NCBI GenBank assembly: GCA_021561035.1
Contig: CP067346.1
Location: 2,883,001-2,947,000 of the forward strand
Direction of reading: 5' to 3'
Origin: Clostridioides sp. ES-S-0054-01
GTDB taxonomy: Bacteria; Bacillota; Clostridia; Peptostreptococcales; Peptostreptococcaceae
Length of the DNA stretch: 64,000 nucleotides
Below are positions 26,833-35,704 of this stretch, one piece after another; position 1 is the stretch's first letter; every line of letters starts with the position of its first letter. The notes under the pieces were generated by a model. It worked only from the letters and a program-made list of their open reading frames with translations. It had not been told where the DNA came from and did no database searches. The position numbers were made by a program, and so were the translations under genes.

Positions 26833-29175
26833 TTAGTTAAACTTGTACAAATATTGTACTGTTGTTATCCTTATATTCTTATTCAAAGTTTCAAACATCT
26901 CATAACCTTCTATAGCATATTCTTTAAATGGATCTTTTTGTGCATAAGATTTAAGACCTATATATTGTCTTAGCTGATCCATTGCATCTATATGGTCGAC
27001 CCAATAAGTATCCACAACTTGAAGTAATACTTTTTTCTCTAATTGAGCTAGTTCTTCAATTCCAATCATCATCTTTTTAAGATCATAAACACGCTTTGAA
27101 ATCTGATAAGTTTGTTCTACTATTTCTTCAACGCTCTTTTTATCTAAATTTGGAATTAATAGAGTATCAGCTGGCATAAAAGTACTGTATAGATATTTAA
27201 AATATCCATGATAATCTCTAACTTTTTTTAAGTATTTTTCAGCTGCATCTTTAATAATATCCATAACCATTTTTTGTATCTCTTCTTCAATATCAGAACC
27301 ATCCAGTACCTTATTTCTTTCATCATATATTACTTTTCTTTGCTCATTGATAGTATCATCATATTTTAGAACATTCTTTCTTTGTTCAAAGTTTTTACCT
27401 TCAATACCTTTTTGTGCTCTTTCTATTGCTCTATTTAAAGCCTTACTTTCTAATGCTTCATCTTCATTTGCATTCATTCTTTTTAATATCTTCTCTATAC
27501 TTTTTCCACCATATAATTTTATTACTTCATCTTCTAAACTTACAAAGAATCTAGAAGTTCCAGGGTCACCTTGTCTTCCTGAACGCCCTCTAAGCTGATT
27601 ATCTATCCTTCTTGTCTCATGTCTTTCAGTACCTATAACATACAATCCACCTAACTCTTTCACCTTTTCTTCTTCTTCTTTATCTCCAGCTCCAAGTGAT
27701 ATATCTGTTCCTCTACCTGCCATATTAGTAGCAATTGTAACGGAACCTAATTTACCAGCTTTAGATATTATTTCAGCTTCCTTATCATGTTGTTTAGCAT
27801 TTAAGACTTCATGTTTTATCCCTTTCTTCTTAAGTAGTTTAGATAACTTTTCAGATTTTTCAATTGAAACTGTCCCTACAAGCACTGGTTGTTTAGTTTT
27901 ATTTATTCTTATTATTTCTTCTACAACAGCATTGTACTTTGCACGTTCTGTCTTAAATACTTTATCATGCAAATCAGCTCTTATAACAGGCTTATTGGTA
28001 GGTATCTGAACAACATTAATCTTATATGTAGTTTCAAACTCACTTTCTTCTGTCTTTGCTGTACCTGTCATACCTGATAATTTAGAGTATAATCTAAAGA
28101 AATTTTGAAATGTTACTGTTGCCATGGTCTTTGATTCATCATTTATCTTTACACCTTCTTTGGCTTCAATTGCTTGATGAAGACCATCAGTAAACCTTCT
28201 TCCATCCATTATTCTCCCTGTGAATTCGTCTACAATTAATATCTCATTATCTCTAACAACATATTCAACATCTATATCCATTAATTTATGTGCTCTTAGA
28301 GATTGATTTACATGGTGAAAAATTTCTATATTATCTATATGAGTAATATTTTCTATTCCAAAAAATTTTTCTGCTTTACTAAGACCACTTGCAGTAAGTG
28401 CTATTGTGTTGTCTTTTCTATCCATTTCAAAATCTTCATCTTTTATAGTTTTTATAAAAGCATTTGCAAGTTCATATAGCTTAGTACCTTCGTCTCCTCC
28501 ACCAGCAATTATAAGTGGAGTTCTAGCTTCATCTATAAGTATTGAATCAACCTCATCAACTATAGCAAAGTTCAGTTCTCTTTGAACTTTGTCTGAGTTC
28601 CGAGTTACCATATTATCTCTTAGATAATCGAATCCATACTCATTATTTGTACCATAAGTAATGTCACATTGATATTGTAATTTTCGTTCTGCTGGCTGTT
28701 GCCCATTAATAATTACTCCTACTGTTAATCCCAAGAATTCATACACTGGTTGCATAAGCTCTTTATCACGTTGAGCTAAGTAATCATTAACTGTGATGAC
28801 ATGTACACCTTTACCAGTCAATGCATTTAAGTAAACTGGAGCTACTCCCACTAGAGTCTTTCCTTCTCCCGTTCTCATCTCTGCTATTTTCCCTTGATGT
28901 AATACAATCCCACCAATTAATTGAACTCTATATTGACGCATACCTAATATTCTTTTTGATACTTCTCTTACAACAGCAAAAGCTTCTGGCAATATGTCAT
29001 CTAAGGTTTCTCCTTTACTTAATCTATCCTTAAATACATTTGTCATACTTTTTAATGCTTCATCATCTAGTATTTTTATTTTATCTTCTAAAGCATCTAT
29101 TTTATCTACTATATTATTTAATTTTTTAATTTCTAATTCATCTGTTTTGTCTAGTATTACATCTAAAACTGACAT
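26833..29175 (-). CDS. secA2: SecA2 accessory preprotein translocase ATPase
   Basis: 780 residues. The SecA motor is complete: Walker A in MRTGEGKTLVG, Walker B in VDEVDSILIDEARTPL, helicase-like motifs GTVSIEKSE and TNMAGRGTDI, and GRSGRQGDPG. The protein is shorter than housekeeping SecA and lacks the C-terminal zinc/SecB-binding tail, as expected for SecA2. In C. difficile SecA2 drives export of SlpA and several Cwps. The true start is the ATG at 29175 behind AGGAGG; an in-frame GTG 30 bases upstream precedes the ribosome site. Confidence 0.96.
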   Translation of the reverse strand: MSVLDVILDKTDELEIKKLNNIVDKIDALEDKIKILDDEALKSMTNVFKDRLSKGETLDDILPEAFAVVREVSKRILGMRQYRVQLIGGIVLHQGKIAEMRTGEGKTLVGVAPVYLNALTGKGVHVITVNDYLAQRDKELMQPVYEFLGLTVGVIINGQQPAERKLQYQCDITYGTNNEYGFDYLRDNMVTRNSDKVQRELNFAIVDEVDSILIDEARTPLIIAGGGDEGTKLYELANAFIKTIKDEDFEMDRKDNTIALTASGLSKAEKFFGIENITHIDNIEIFHHVNQSLRAHKLMDIDVEYVVRDNEILIVDEFTGRIMDGRRFTDGLHQAIEAKEGVKINDESKTMATVTFQNFFRLYSKLSGMTGTAKTEESEFETTYKINVVQIPTNKPVIRADLHDKVFKTERAKYNAVVEEIIRINKTKQPVLVGTVSIEKSEKLSKLLKKKGIKHEVLNAKQHDKEAEIISKAGKLGSVTIATNMAGRGTDISLGAGDKEEEEKVKELGGLYVIGTERHETRRIDNQLRGRSGRQGDPGTSRFFVSLEDEVIKLYGGKSIEKILKRMNANEDEALESKALNRAIERAQKGIEGKNFEQRKNVLKYDDTINEQRKVIYDERNKVLDGSDIEEEIQKMVMDIIKDAAEKYLKKVRDYHGYFKYLYSTFMPADTLLIPNLDKKSVEEIVEQTYQISKRVYDLKKMMIGIEELAQLEKKVLLQVVDTYWVDHIDAMDQLRQYIGLKSYAQKDPFKEYAIEGYEMFETLNKNIRITTVQYLYKFN

Positions 29176-29316
29176 ATTTAATTTACCTCCTAATTTGTTT
29201 TCCACTTACTATTATACATTAAAATGATACAATAGTAGACATTTATTTTAAGGTATAGTATAATAATGATACTTAAATAAATAATTACATCTTATTTTTT
29301 AAGTGTTTCTCACATT

Positions 29317-29345
29317 AAAAAGAGGCTAATTTAGCCTCTTTTTTT
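29317..29345. terminator. Hairpin with T-run between slpA and secA2
   Basis: AAAAAGAGGCTAA / TTAGCCTCTTTTT stem. In the minus direction it is followed by AATGTGAGAAA. It closely resembles the hairpin upstream of cwp2 (26712-26741). Confidence 0.75.
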
Positions 29346-29363
29346 ATCTGCATATGTTTAATT

Positions 29364-29394
29364 AAAAAAGGCTTCTCAAAAGAGAAACCTTTTT
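29364..29394 (-). terminator. slpA terminator
   Basis: AAAAAGG.TTCTC / GAGAA.CCTTTTT stem with one mismatch and a 4-base loop, 18 bases after the slpA stop. Confidence 0.85.
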
Positions 29395-29411
29395 AATATA
29401 TAGCATTTATA

Positions 29412-31631
29412 TTACATATCTAATAATTCTTTTAATTTCTTAACAACTGAATCAGCTATTCCTTGTCCTACTTGAACTAAGTTTTTAGCACCATTGCCAT
29501 TAACTGTTTTACTTATAGCTACATGTTGCTCAGCTGATAAATTATCAGTTGCTAATACTATTGGCGCTGGAGATGGAGTTCCAGTTACCTTATCACCATC
29601 ATATACAGCACCAAAGTTTCCAGCTACCGCTGCTGCTGCTAAAGCATCTACTAATTGATCTTCCTTAGTAGAACCATCTTTTGCTAAGAAGTAATTCTCA
29701 ACTCCATCTTTATCAAAGTATTCTTTTATAACTTCAGCATTAGTTGCTTGTCTATCTTCACCACTAATTCTTTCTGGAGATTTTCCAGTAGCATCATCTA
29801 TATAATCTTCCATTTTAGCAGAAACACTATTTTCTCCACCGATTATATCAACTTGTGCATCATCTAAGAAATCTTCAGCTTCTTTAGATAACTTCTCAGC
29901 TTTTCCATCTACAACAATGATTGGAGTAGCTTCTCCACCTTTTAATTGAGATGCAACTGGTGCTATACTCATAGCATCTGCTAATCCTGTTCCACCTACT
30001 ACATATGCTTTATCATCTATATCTATTTCATCAGCTATAGATAATGAAGTCTCATATCTATCATCACCTGATAATCTAGTTACTTTAAGACCCATATCTT
30101 TTAATTCATTTTCAACTGCTTTAGATACAGAATTTACTCCACCTGCTATGAAAACTTCTTTTTCATTGCTTATTCCAGTTGAAGAATTTAAATCCATAAC
30201 TCTCTTTATTTCAGCTCTTACTGAAGAATCTAACTTATCTTTAGAACTTAATAGTAAAGGAGCATCTTTTTCTGCTGCTAAAGGAGATGCTACTAAACCA
30301 TCAACTATAGCTTGAGAACCAACTAGTACAACACTATTTACTGGATTTTTATATAATGCTTTTGAATCAGTAGAGTTATAGAATTTACGGCTTAATTCTA
30401 TAGCAGTTTCTATTCTATCACTACCTGCAACAGCTTGCACATTTGAGTAGCTGTTATTATAAGTTACTAAATCATCTAAATAATCTATTAAATCTTTTTC
30501 TTTTGAAGCTTTTAATACTATTTTAGCTGGTGCATTTTCATTTCCTAAGTCAGTTGGTGTTTTTGTAGATGCAGATAAAGTACCTAATCTTTTTCCTTCT
30601 GGATAAAGAGTTACTGTTAAATCACCATCAGTATCTCTCACTGCTACTTCGCTTACATGTTCAGCTATATAACTTAAATTGTCTTTTTCTGGATTACCAT
30701 CGTTGTCAACTTTATCATCTTTAAATACATATTGTTTAGCTAAATCTTTAGCTTTTGTACTTGAGTTAGATTTAACATCTATTGTTTTTTCTACAGCTTT
30801 TATCACTTTAATTGTAACATCTTTAGTTTCAGGAGTAGAACTTCCTCCACTACTACTTGTAGTACTAAACTCTAATCCACTTACCTTAAAAGTATTTGCA
30901 TTAAATTTAAATGCATTTGCTGATTCGCTTATCGATTTTATACTTTTTTCTTCGTCAACATTGAAAACTTGTTCTTCAAACACAATAGCTTTTGCTTTAT
31001 CGTCTCCATCAGTTACACCAGTAGAAGCTACTTCACCATATCTTAGATCACCAAGATTTTTTTGTTTAATTGTAAGTGTATTACCATCAGATGATAATTG
31101 CGCATCCACAAGCTTACCTAATGTAAGAGGAGACGCTTTAGTTGTAACATCACCTGAAATTGTTACCATTCCTTTAGCTGAACCATCATCCTTTGCTTCA
31201 TCAATGATTTCTTTAGAAGCATTATCTTCTATATCTTTCTTAGCTGCTTTTAACATATCTTGAGTCAGTTTTTCTGCTTCAGGTGTACTAGATTCCTCAG
31301 TTTTATATCTAACTGCAAATTCCACATACTTTCCATCACCTAAACCTTTAAGTTGATTTTTAGTAAGTGTCTCTAACTTATCACCAGCTTTTTCACCAGC
31401 ATCTACAGTAGTTATAAATTCACCATCAAAATATATACTTACTTTTGTTATTGTTTCATTTTTTAAACCTGATTTTAATTCCTTAAGTAATTTTTCATAC
31501 TTATCCTGAACTACTGTATACCCTTTACCGTCTACGTCTACGTTTTGATCAACGTCAGCAGCAAATACTGGAGCAGCAGAACCCACTACAGTAACAGCAG
31601 CCATAGCCATTGCTAAATTTTTCTTATTCAT
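29412..31631 (-). CDS. slpA: SlpA: S-layer protein precursor
   Basis: 739 residues: signal peptide (1-24, cut after VFAA/FA-A), a variable low-molecular-weight subunit (about 25-357) and a conserved high-molecular-weight subunit (about 358-739) with three CWB2 modules (GSDRIETAIELS, GDDRYETSLSIA, GEDRQATNAEVI). By comparison with remembered SlpA sequences, the Cwp84 cut should fall near STKT-PTDL (about residue 357), just before the conserved APAKIVLKA stretch. The two subunits form a tight complex that builds the S-layer lattice. The variable subunit contains a SSSGGSS linker (about 258-265). The ATG at 31631 follows GGGAGG. It is probably monocistronic, with its own promoter and terminator. 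Confidence 0.97.
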   Translation of the reverse strand: MNKKNLAMAMAAVTVVGSAAPVFAADVDQNVDVDGKGYTVVQDKYEKLLKELKSGLKNETITKVSIYFDGEFITTVDAGEKAGDKLETLTKNQLKGLGDGKYVEFAVRYKTEESSTPEAEKLTQDMLKAAKKDIEDNASKEIIDEAKDDGSAKGMVTISGDVTTKASPLTLGKLVDAQLSSDGNTLTIKQKNLGDLRYGEVASTGVTDGDDKAKAIVFEEQVFNVDEEKSIKSISESANAFKFNANTFKVSGLEFSTTSSSGGSSTPETKDVTIKVIKAVEKTIDVKSNSSTKAKDLAKQYVFKDDKVDNDGNPEKDNLSYIAEHVSEVAVRDTDGDLTVTLYPEGKRLGTLSASTKTPTDLGNENAPAKIVLKASKEKDLIDYLDDLVTYNNSYSNVQAVAGSDRIETAIELSRKFYNSTDSKALYKNPVNSVVLVGSQAIVDGLVASPLAAEKDAPLLLSSKDKLDSSVRAEIKRVMDLNSSTGISNEKEVFIAGGVNSVSKAVENELKDMGLKVTRLSGDDRYETSLSIADEIDIDDKAYVVGGTGLADAMSIAPVASQLKGGEATPIIVVDGKAEKLSKEAEDFLDDAQVDIIGGENSVSAKMEDYIDDATGKSPERISGEDRQATNAEVIKEYFDKDGVENYFLAKDGSTKEDQLVDALAAAAVAGNFGAVYDGDKVTGTPSPAPIVLATDNLSAEQHVAISKTVNGNGAKNLVQVGQGIADSVVKKLKELLDM

Positions 31632-31711
31632 TTCTTAAATTCCTCCCAACATTATATTAATTACATCTCTTTAATTATGTACATTAAATTTCCATGTTCA
31701 TATAATCCAAA

Positions 31712-31756
31712 TATTTCTCACACTCTTATGATAGACTATATAAAATATAATTTCAA
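31712..31756 (-). promoter_or_regulatory. slpA promoter and conserved initial transcribed motif
   Basis: In the minus direction: TTGAAA (31751-31756), 17-base spacer, TATCAT (31728-31733), then 5 bases and TGTGAGAAATA (31712-31722) at the expected start of the mRNA. The same arrangement occurs at cwp8. The leader to the slpA ATG is about 90 bases. Confidence 0.65.
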
Positions 31757-31920
31757 TAATTTATGCAAAATTAATTGAAGTTTTTTCCAACAAATTAATT
31801 GTTTTTTCATCATTTTTATATTTTTTAAATTATTTTTTATAATTTTTTAAGTTATTTTGATTTTATATATCTATTTTTACAAATTCACTGCATATTTTCT
31901 AATATAAATTAATATAAAAT

Positions 31921-33519
31921 CTAACTATTTAAAAATTCCATTGTCGCATTCACTTCTCCTTGCCTAGAAACATGCATACCAAATCCGAAACTATAAAATT
32001 CTTCTTTTAACATATTCTCATTATACTTAGAAGACTTCTTCCATAAATCAAAAATAGATTTAGCCATATCCTTTGCATCTTTAGAAGTATAAACAGACTT
32101 AACATTCATAGGTAGATATGCAATATTTTCACCACTTCTTGCTCCAAATCCAAAAAATACTTCAGCTGCATTTTTACCATCAATCTCATGAGCAAATACC
32201 TTCTTATCATCCATATACTTAGACCATGCACTTGCCATTCCAGCTAAAGAATCTAATTCCCTTAAAGTCTTCTTACCTTTTTCTTTTCTATATGAATTAA
32301 CTAAGTTATACATTTCATTAGAAACCATAGCCTTAAACTCATAACTATTAGGGTCTTTTGTACTTGTATTTACAACTACCTTAACATTTACACTAATCTC
32401 ACTCTTCTGACCTAAATTATCTACTACACTTATATTTAAAACATACGTACCAACCTTATTAACATCTACATTTCCTTTAATATCGGTCTTTAAATCGTTT
32501 CCATAATAATCAGTAGCAACTATATTCAACATACTATTATCAAACTTATCCCCTACAGAAATCTCAACATCATTAGCAGTTATCGTAGGCAGTGTATTTT
32601 TATCAGATACAGAACTAACACATTGGTCAACAACCTTCTTATCCATTCCACCTAAAGAAGTAACTTCATCAGCACCTCTAAGTACACTCTTATCACTTCC
32701 ATCATCAACAAGTACTATAGGTTTTTCCTTAGCCAATGGAGAACCAGCCACAGCATCAACTAATTTATACCCTTGCGAAACATAAAACTTCTTTGTTCCC
32801 TTATAAAAGCGTTGTATAACCTTCTTATTAGTCTCAAATCTATCCTTACCAGCAATCCTAACAGAATTAGTCTTACTCACGAGTTCATTACTCATTATCT
32901 CCTCTGAGCCAAGAGAATAACACTGAACATCATCCACATTAAATGGTATACTCTTTCCATCAGTAAGTATCACTGGCACTCCATCTCTAGCAGCTACAGA
33001 AGATACACTCATTGCATCAGCCTCACCTGTATATCCATTTACAAGAAAAACCTTATCACCACTATTTACTGGTTTAATAGCTGAAATTTCCTTAGCTATA
33101 AGATAGCTAGTCTTTATTCTATCCTCACCACCAATTCTTTTGACCTCAATTCCCTTATTCTTAAGTTGATTTTCCACAGACTTACCTATAGTATCCTCTG
33201 TTCCTATAACATAAGCATTCTTAACGTCCTTTAATCTTTTTTCAACATCAGTTGGTATTTTATCTTTTTGTACCAACATTATAGGAGCTTTTGCAACTCC
33301 TGATAGTCCACTTGCACTTAATCCATCTACTATAGAATTATCAGTGTTTACTAATATGACTGTATCATATATTTGTTTGTCTGATATCAATGCAGAAGTC
33401 TCATATCTATCTTTCCCTTGTATCTTTTCTATGCTTGAAAGTGCATTGATATTTGTTGCCCCTGCCATTATTAATGATATTGTCAATCCTATCGATAATA
33501 CTCTCTTATTTACCTTCAT
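31921..33519 (-). CDS. cwp12: Cwp12: CWB2 cell-wall protein with Ig-like and CAP domains
   Basis: 532 residues: signal peptide (about 1-26), three CWB2 modules (about 30-305), an Ig-like (bacterial Big_3/DUF5011-like) domain (about 310-390, VGTYVLNISVVDNLGQ) and a C-terminal CAP/SCP domain (about 395-532; YNLVNSYRKEKGK, FAHEIDGKNA, GENIAYL). CAP domains are found in many secreted bacterial proteins; their activity here is unknown. It is a full-length paralogue of Cwp11 immediately upstream, and lies directly upstream of slpA. The ATG at 33519 follows GGAGGAG. Confidence 0.92.
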   Translation of the reverse strand: MKVNKRVLSIGLTISLIMAGATNINALSSIEKIQGKDRYETSALISDKQIYDTVILVNTDNSIVDGLSASGLSGVAKAPIMLVQKDKIPTDVEKRLKDVKNAYVIGTEDTIGKSVENQLKNKGIEVKRIGGEDRIKTSYLIAKEISAIKPVNSGDKVFLVNGYTGEADAMSVSSVAARDGVPVILTDGKSIPFNVDDVQCYSLGSEEIMSNELVSKTNSVRIAGKDRFETNKKVIQRFYKGTKKFYVSQGYKLVDAVAGSPLAKEKPIVLVDDGSDKSVLRGADEVTSLGGMDKKVVDQCVSSVSDKNTLPTITANDVEISVGDKFDNSMLNIVATDYYGNDLKTDIKGNVDVNKVGTYVLNISVVDNLGQKSEISVNVKVVVNTSTKDPNSYEFKAMVSNEMYNLVNSYRKEKGKKTLRELDSLAGMASAWSKYMDDKKVFAHEIDGKNAAEVFFGFGARSGENIAYLPMNVKSVYTSKDAKDMAKSIFDLWKKSSKYNENMLKEEFYSFGFGMHVSRQGEVNATMEFLNS

Positions 33520-33610
33520 CGAACTCCTCCTACTAATTTTTTTATATAATTCAGCTAATTATAAATTACATCCTCAGTAGTGATTCCCTTAAAATTTATA
33601 AATGACTAAA

Positions 33611-33675
33611 ATAAAAAACATCTAAAATACTATAATCTATAAAATAATAACAAAATAGACTACAAAAAGTACTTT
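33611..33675 (-). terminator. Terminator after cwp11
   Basis: ACATCTAAAGTAC / GTATTTTAGATGT arms (12 of 13 paired) with a long AT-rich loop and TTTTTATTTT following in the minus direction. Confidence 0.6.
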
Positions 33676-33738
33676 AGATGTGATTTTCATTTTATGATAT
33701 CAGTAAATTAATAAAAAAACAAGATTTATGGTAAATTT

Positions 33739-35334
33739 TTACAAACTACCCTCGTTACCATTTAAAAACTCTTGAGTAGCATGTACCTGACCGTCAGATA
33801 ATATATAAAGTCCAAATCCGGTACTGGAAAAATCATCACTAAGCATATTTGCATTATATTCAGGAGACTTCTCCCATACTTCAAATATAGCCTTTGCCAA
33901 ATCTTTTGCATCTTGAGTCGTTTGAACACTCTTAGAATCTATATAAATATATGCTATATTCTCCTCACTTCTCATTCCAAATTCAGAAAATACTTGTGGA
34001 GCATTTTTTCCATCTATATAATGTGCAAAAACTGCGTTATCCATCATATACTTAGACCACGCATTTGCCATACCTTCTAGCTTACTAGACACCACCAAAG
34101 GCTCTTTACCTTTTTCTTTTCTATAAGAATTGATTAAGTTGTACATTTCAGTAGACACCATTTTTTTAAATTCTGGGCTGTTGTAATCATGAGATTTATC
34201 ATCTAACACTTTTATCTCTACTCTTTTTTCTATACTTTTTCCCCATTCATCTGTAGCCTTTAATGTCAATATATATGTACCTATTCTATCCGTATCTATA
34301 AATCCATCAACTTCGATTGGCAATACCCTCCCAGTGTTATCTTTAGCTACTATATTTAATTTGCCAGTGTCAAACTTTTCACCTCTATATATCTCTGTAC
34401 TTCCAACTGTAATTGTTGGGGGTTGTCCATTTGACTTTGAAGCATTTATACACTGTTGTATTACTTTCTCATCTATTTCACCTATAGAAGTTATATTCTT
34501 AGCTCCTTCTAATACAGTCTTATCACTACCATCATTTACTAGTACCATTGGAGAGTCTTTAGTAAGTGGTGCAGCTGCTATTGCATCTACTAATTGATAC
34601 CCATCTGATACATAAAATCCATCTGCACTTTTAAAAAAGTAGTCTATTACCTCTTTGTTAGTTTCAAATCGGTCAGTTCCTTGTATTCTTACTGAGTTTG
34701 TACTTTTTACTAGAGAATTACTCATTATCTCCTCCGAGCCTATACAATACGATGGAATATTTTTTACATCAAAAGGTACACTCTTTCCATCTGTAAGTAT
34801 GATTGGAGCTCCATCTCTAGTAGCTACTGATGATACACTCATTGCATCTGCTTCTCCACTATATGCATTAGTTAAGAGTACTTTATCCACTTGTTTTATA
34901 TTTGCTATTTCTTTAGCTATTAAGTAGCTTGTTTTTAGTCTATCTTCTCCACCAATTCTTTTGACTTCTATATTTTTAGAATCTAGTTCTTTTTCTACTG
35001 ATTTACTTATAGTATCTTCTGTACCTATTATGTATGCTTTTTTGATATTTTTTAAACATCTATTTGTGTCTGCTGGTATCTTATTTTGTTGTGTAAATAG
35101 TATTGGCGCTTTTGTAGCACCTGATAATCCACTTGCACTTAATCCATCTGCAAGTGATTTTTCTGTATTTACTAAAATTACTGTTTCATAAGTCTGTCTA
35201 TCAGCTATCTTTGCTGCTGTTTCATATCTATCTTTACCATATATTTTTTCTACTACTGATGATGCACTTACACTTTTGAAGTTTACCAAGATTAATGATA
35301 CTGCTAGACCTAATGATAATATTTTTTTGTTCAT
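33739..35334 (-). CDS. cwp11: Cwp11: CWB2 cell-wall protein with Ig-like and CAP domains
   Basis: About 531 residues with the same layout as Cwp12: signal peptide, three CWB2 modules (about 28-305), Ig-like domain (about 315-395, IGTYILTLKATDEWGK) and CAP domain (about 400-533; FAHYIDGKNAPQVF, EENIAYI). The CAP domains of Cwp11 and Cwp12 align along their full length, so they are a tandem duplication. The CAP histidine and glutamate positions are retained. Two ATGs lie in frame; the one at 35334 is better spaced from GGGGG than that at 35340. Confidence 0.92.
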   Translation of the reverse strand: MNKKILSLGLAVSLILVNFKSVSASSVVEKIYGKDRYETAAKIADRQTYETVILVNTEKSLADGLSASGLSGATKAPILFTQQNKIPADTNRCLKNIKKAYIIGTEDTISKSVEKELDSKNIEVKRIGGEDRLKTSYLIAKEIANIKQVDKVLLTNAYSGEADAMSVSSVATRDGAPIILTDGKSVPFDVKNIPSYCIGSEEIMSNSLVKSTNSVRIQGTDRFETNKEVIDYFFKSADGFYVSDGYQLVDAIAAAPLTKDSPMVLVNDGSDKTVLEGAKNITSIGEIDEKVIQQCINASKSNGQPPTITVGSTEIYRGEKFDTGKLNIVAKDNTGRVLPIEVDGFIDTDRIGTYILTLKATDEWGKSIEKRVEIKVLDDKSHDYNSPEFKKMVSTEMYNLINSYRKEKGKEPLVVSSKLEGMANAWSKYMMDNAVFAHYIDGKNAPQVFSEFGMRSEENIAYIYIDSKSVQTTQDAKDLAKAIFEVWEKSPEYNANMLSDDFSSTGFGLYILSDGQVHATQEFLNGNEGSL

Positions 35335-35633
35335 TTTCATATCCCCCTGATGATTTTTATATTTTATATTTATAATGTTTTCATTTAAACTTCATTTTTC
35401 CTTTATTTTCTATATATTATAGAGTATATATGATATTAATATATTTCGTCTATATATTAATATTTTATTTTATTAAATTTAAAAAATTATTTTTATCTTC
35501 ATTTTAAATATGCTCAAAAATAGAGTTTATAGATGAAAGATACCTGCTTCATTTAAAAAATAAACTTAATACTACTCAAATTATTATACATTTTAACTTC
35601 AATATTATTAAATTATCAACATAATAAAAATAA

Positions 35634-35687
35634 AATAAGAATGTACTTTTAAACATATAAATTTATATTTAAATACATTCTTATTTT
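35634..35687 (-). terminator. Terminator after cwp10
   Basis: AAAATAAGAATGTA / TACATTCTTATTTT, 14 perfectly paired bases around an AT-rich loop, 18 bases beyond the cwp10 stop. The rest of the 35335-35704 gap is very AT-rich; it also holds a weaker AGTTTAT / ATAAACT pair near 35524-35570 and the cwp11 promoter region, which I cannot place exactly. Confidence 0.75.
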
Positions 35688-35704
35688 TAATTTACTTAAT
35701 ATAT

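Noticed and set aside
24536-31631. S-layer glycosylation gene cluster, as found in one cassette type
   Set aside because: Only one deacetylase gene lies between cwp66 and cwp2, and no glycosyltransferases are found between cwp66 and slpA.
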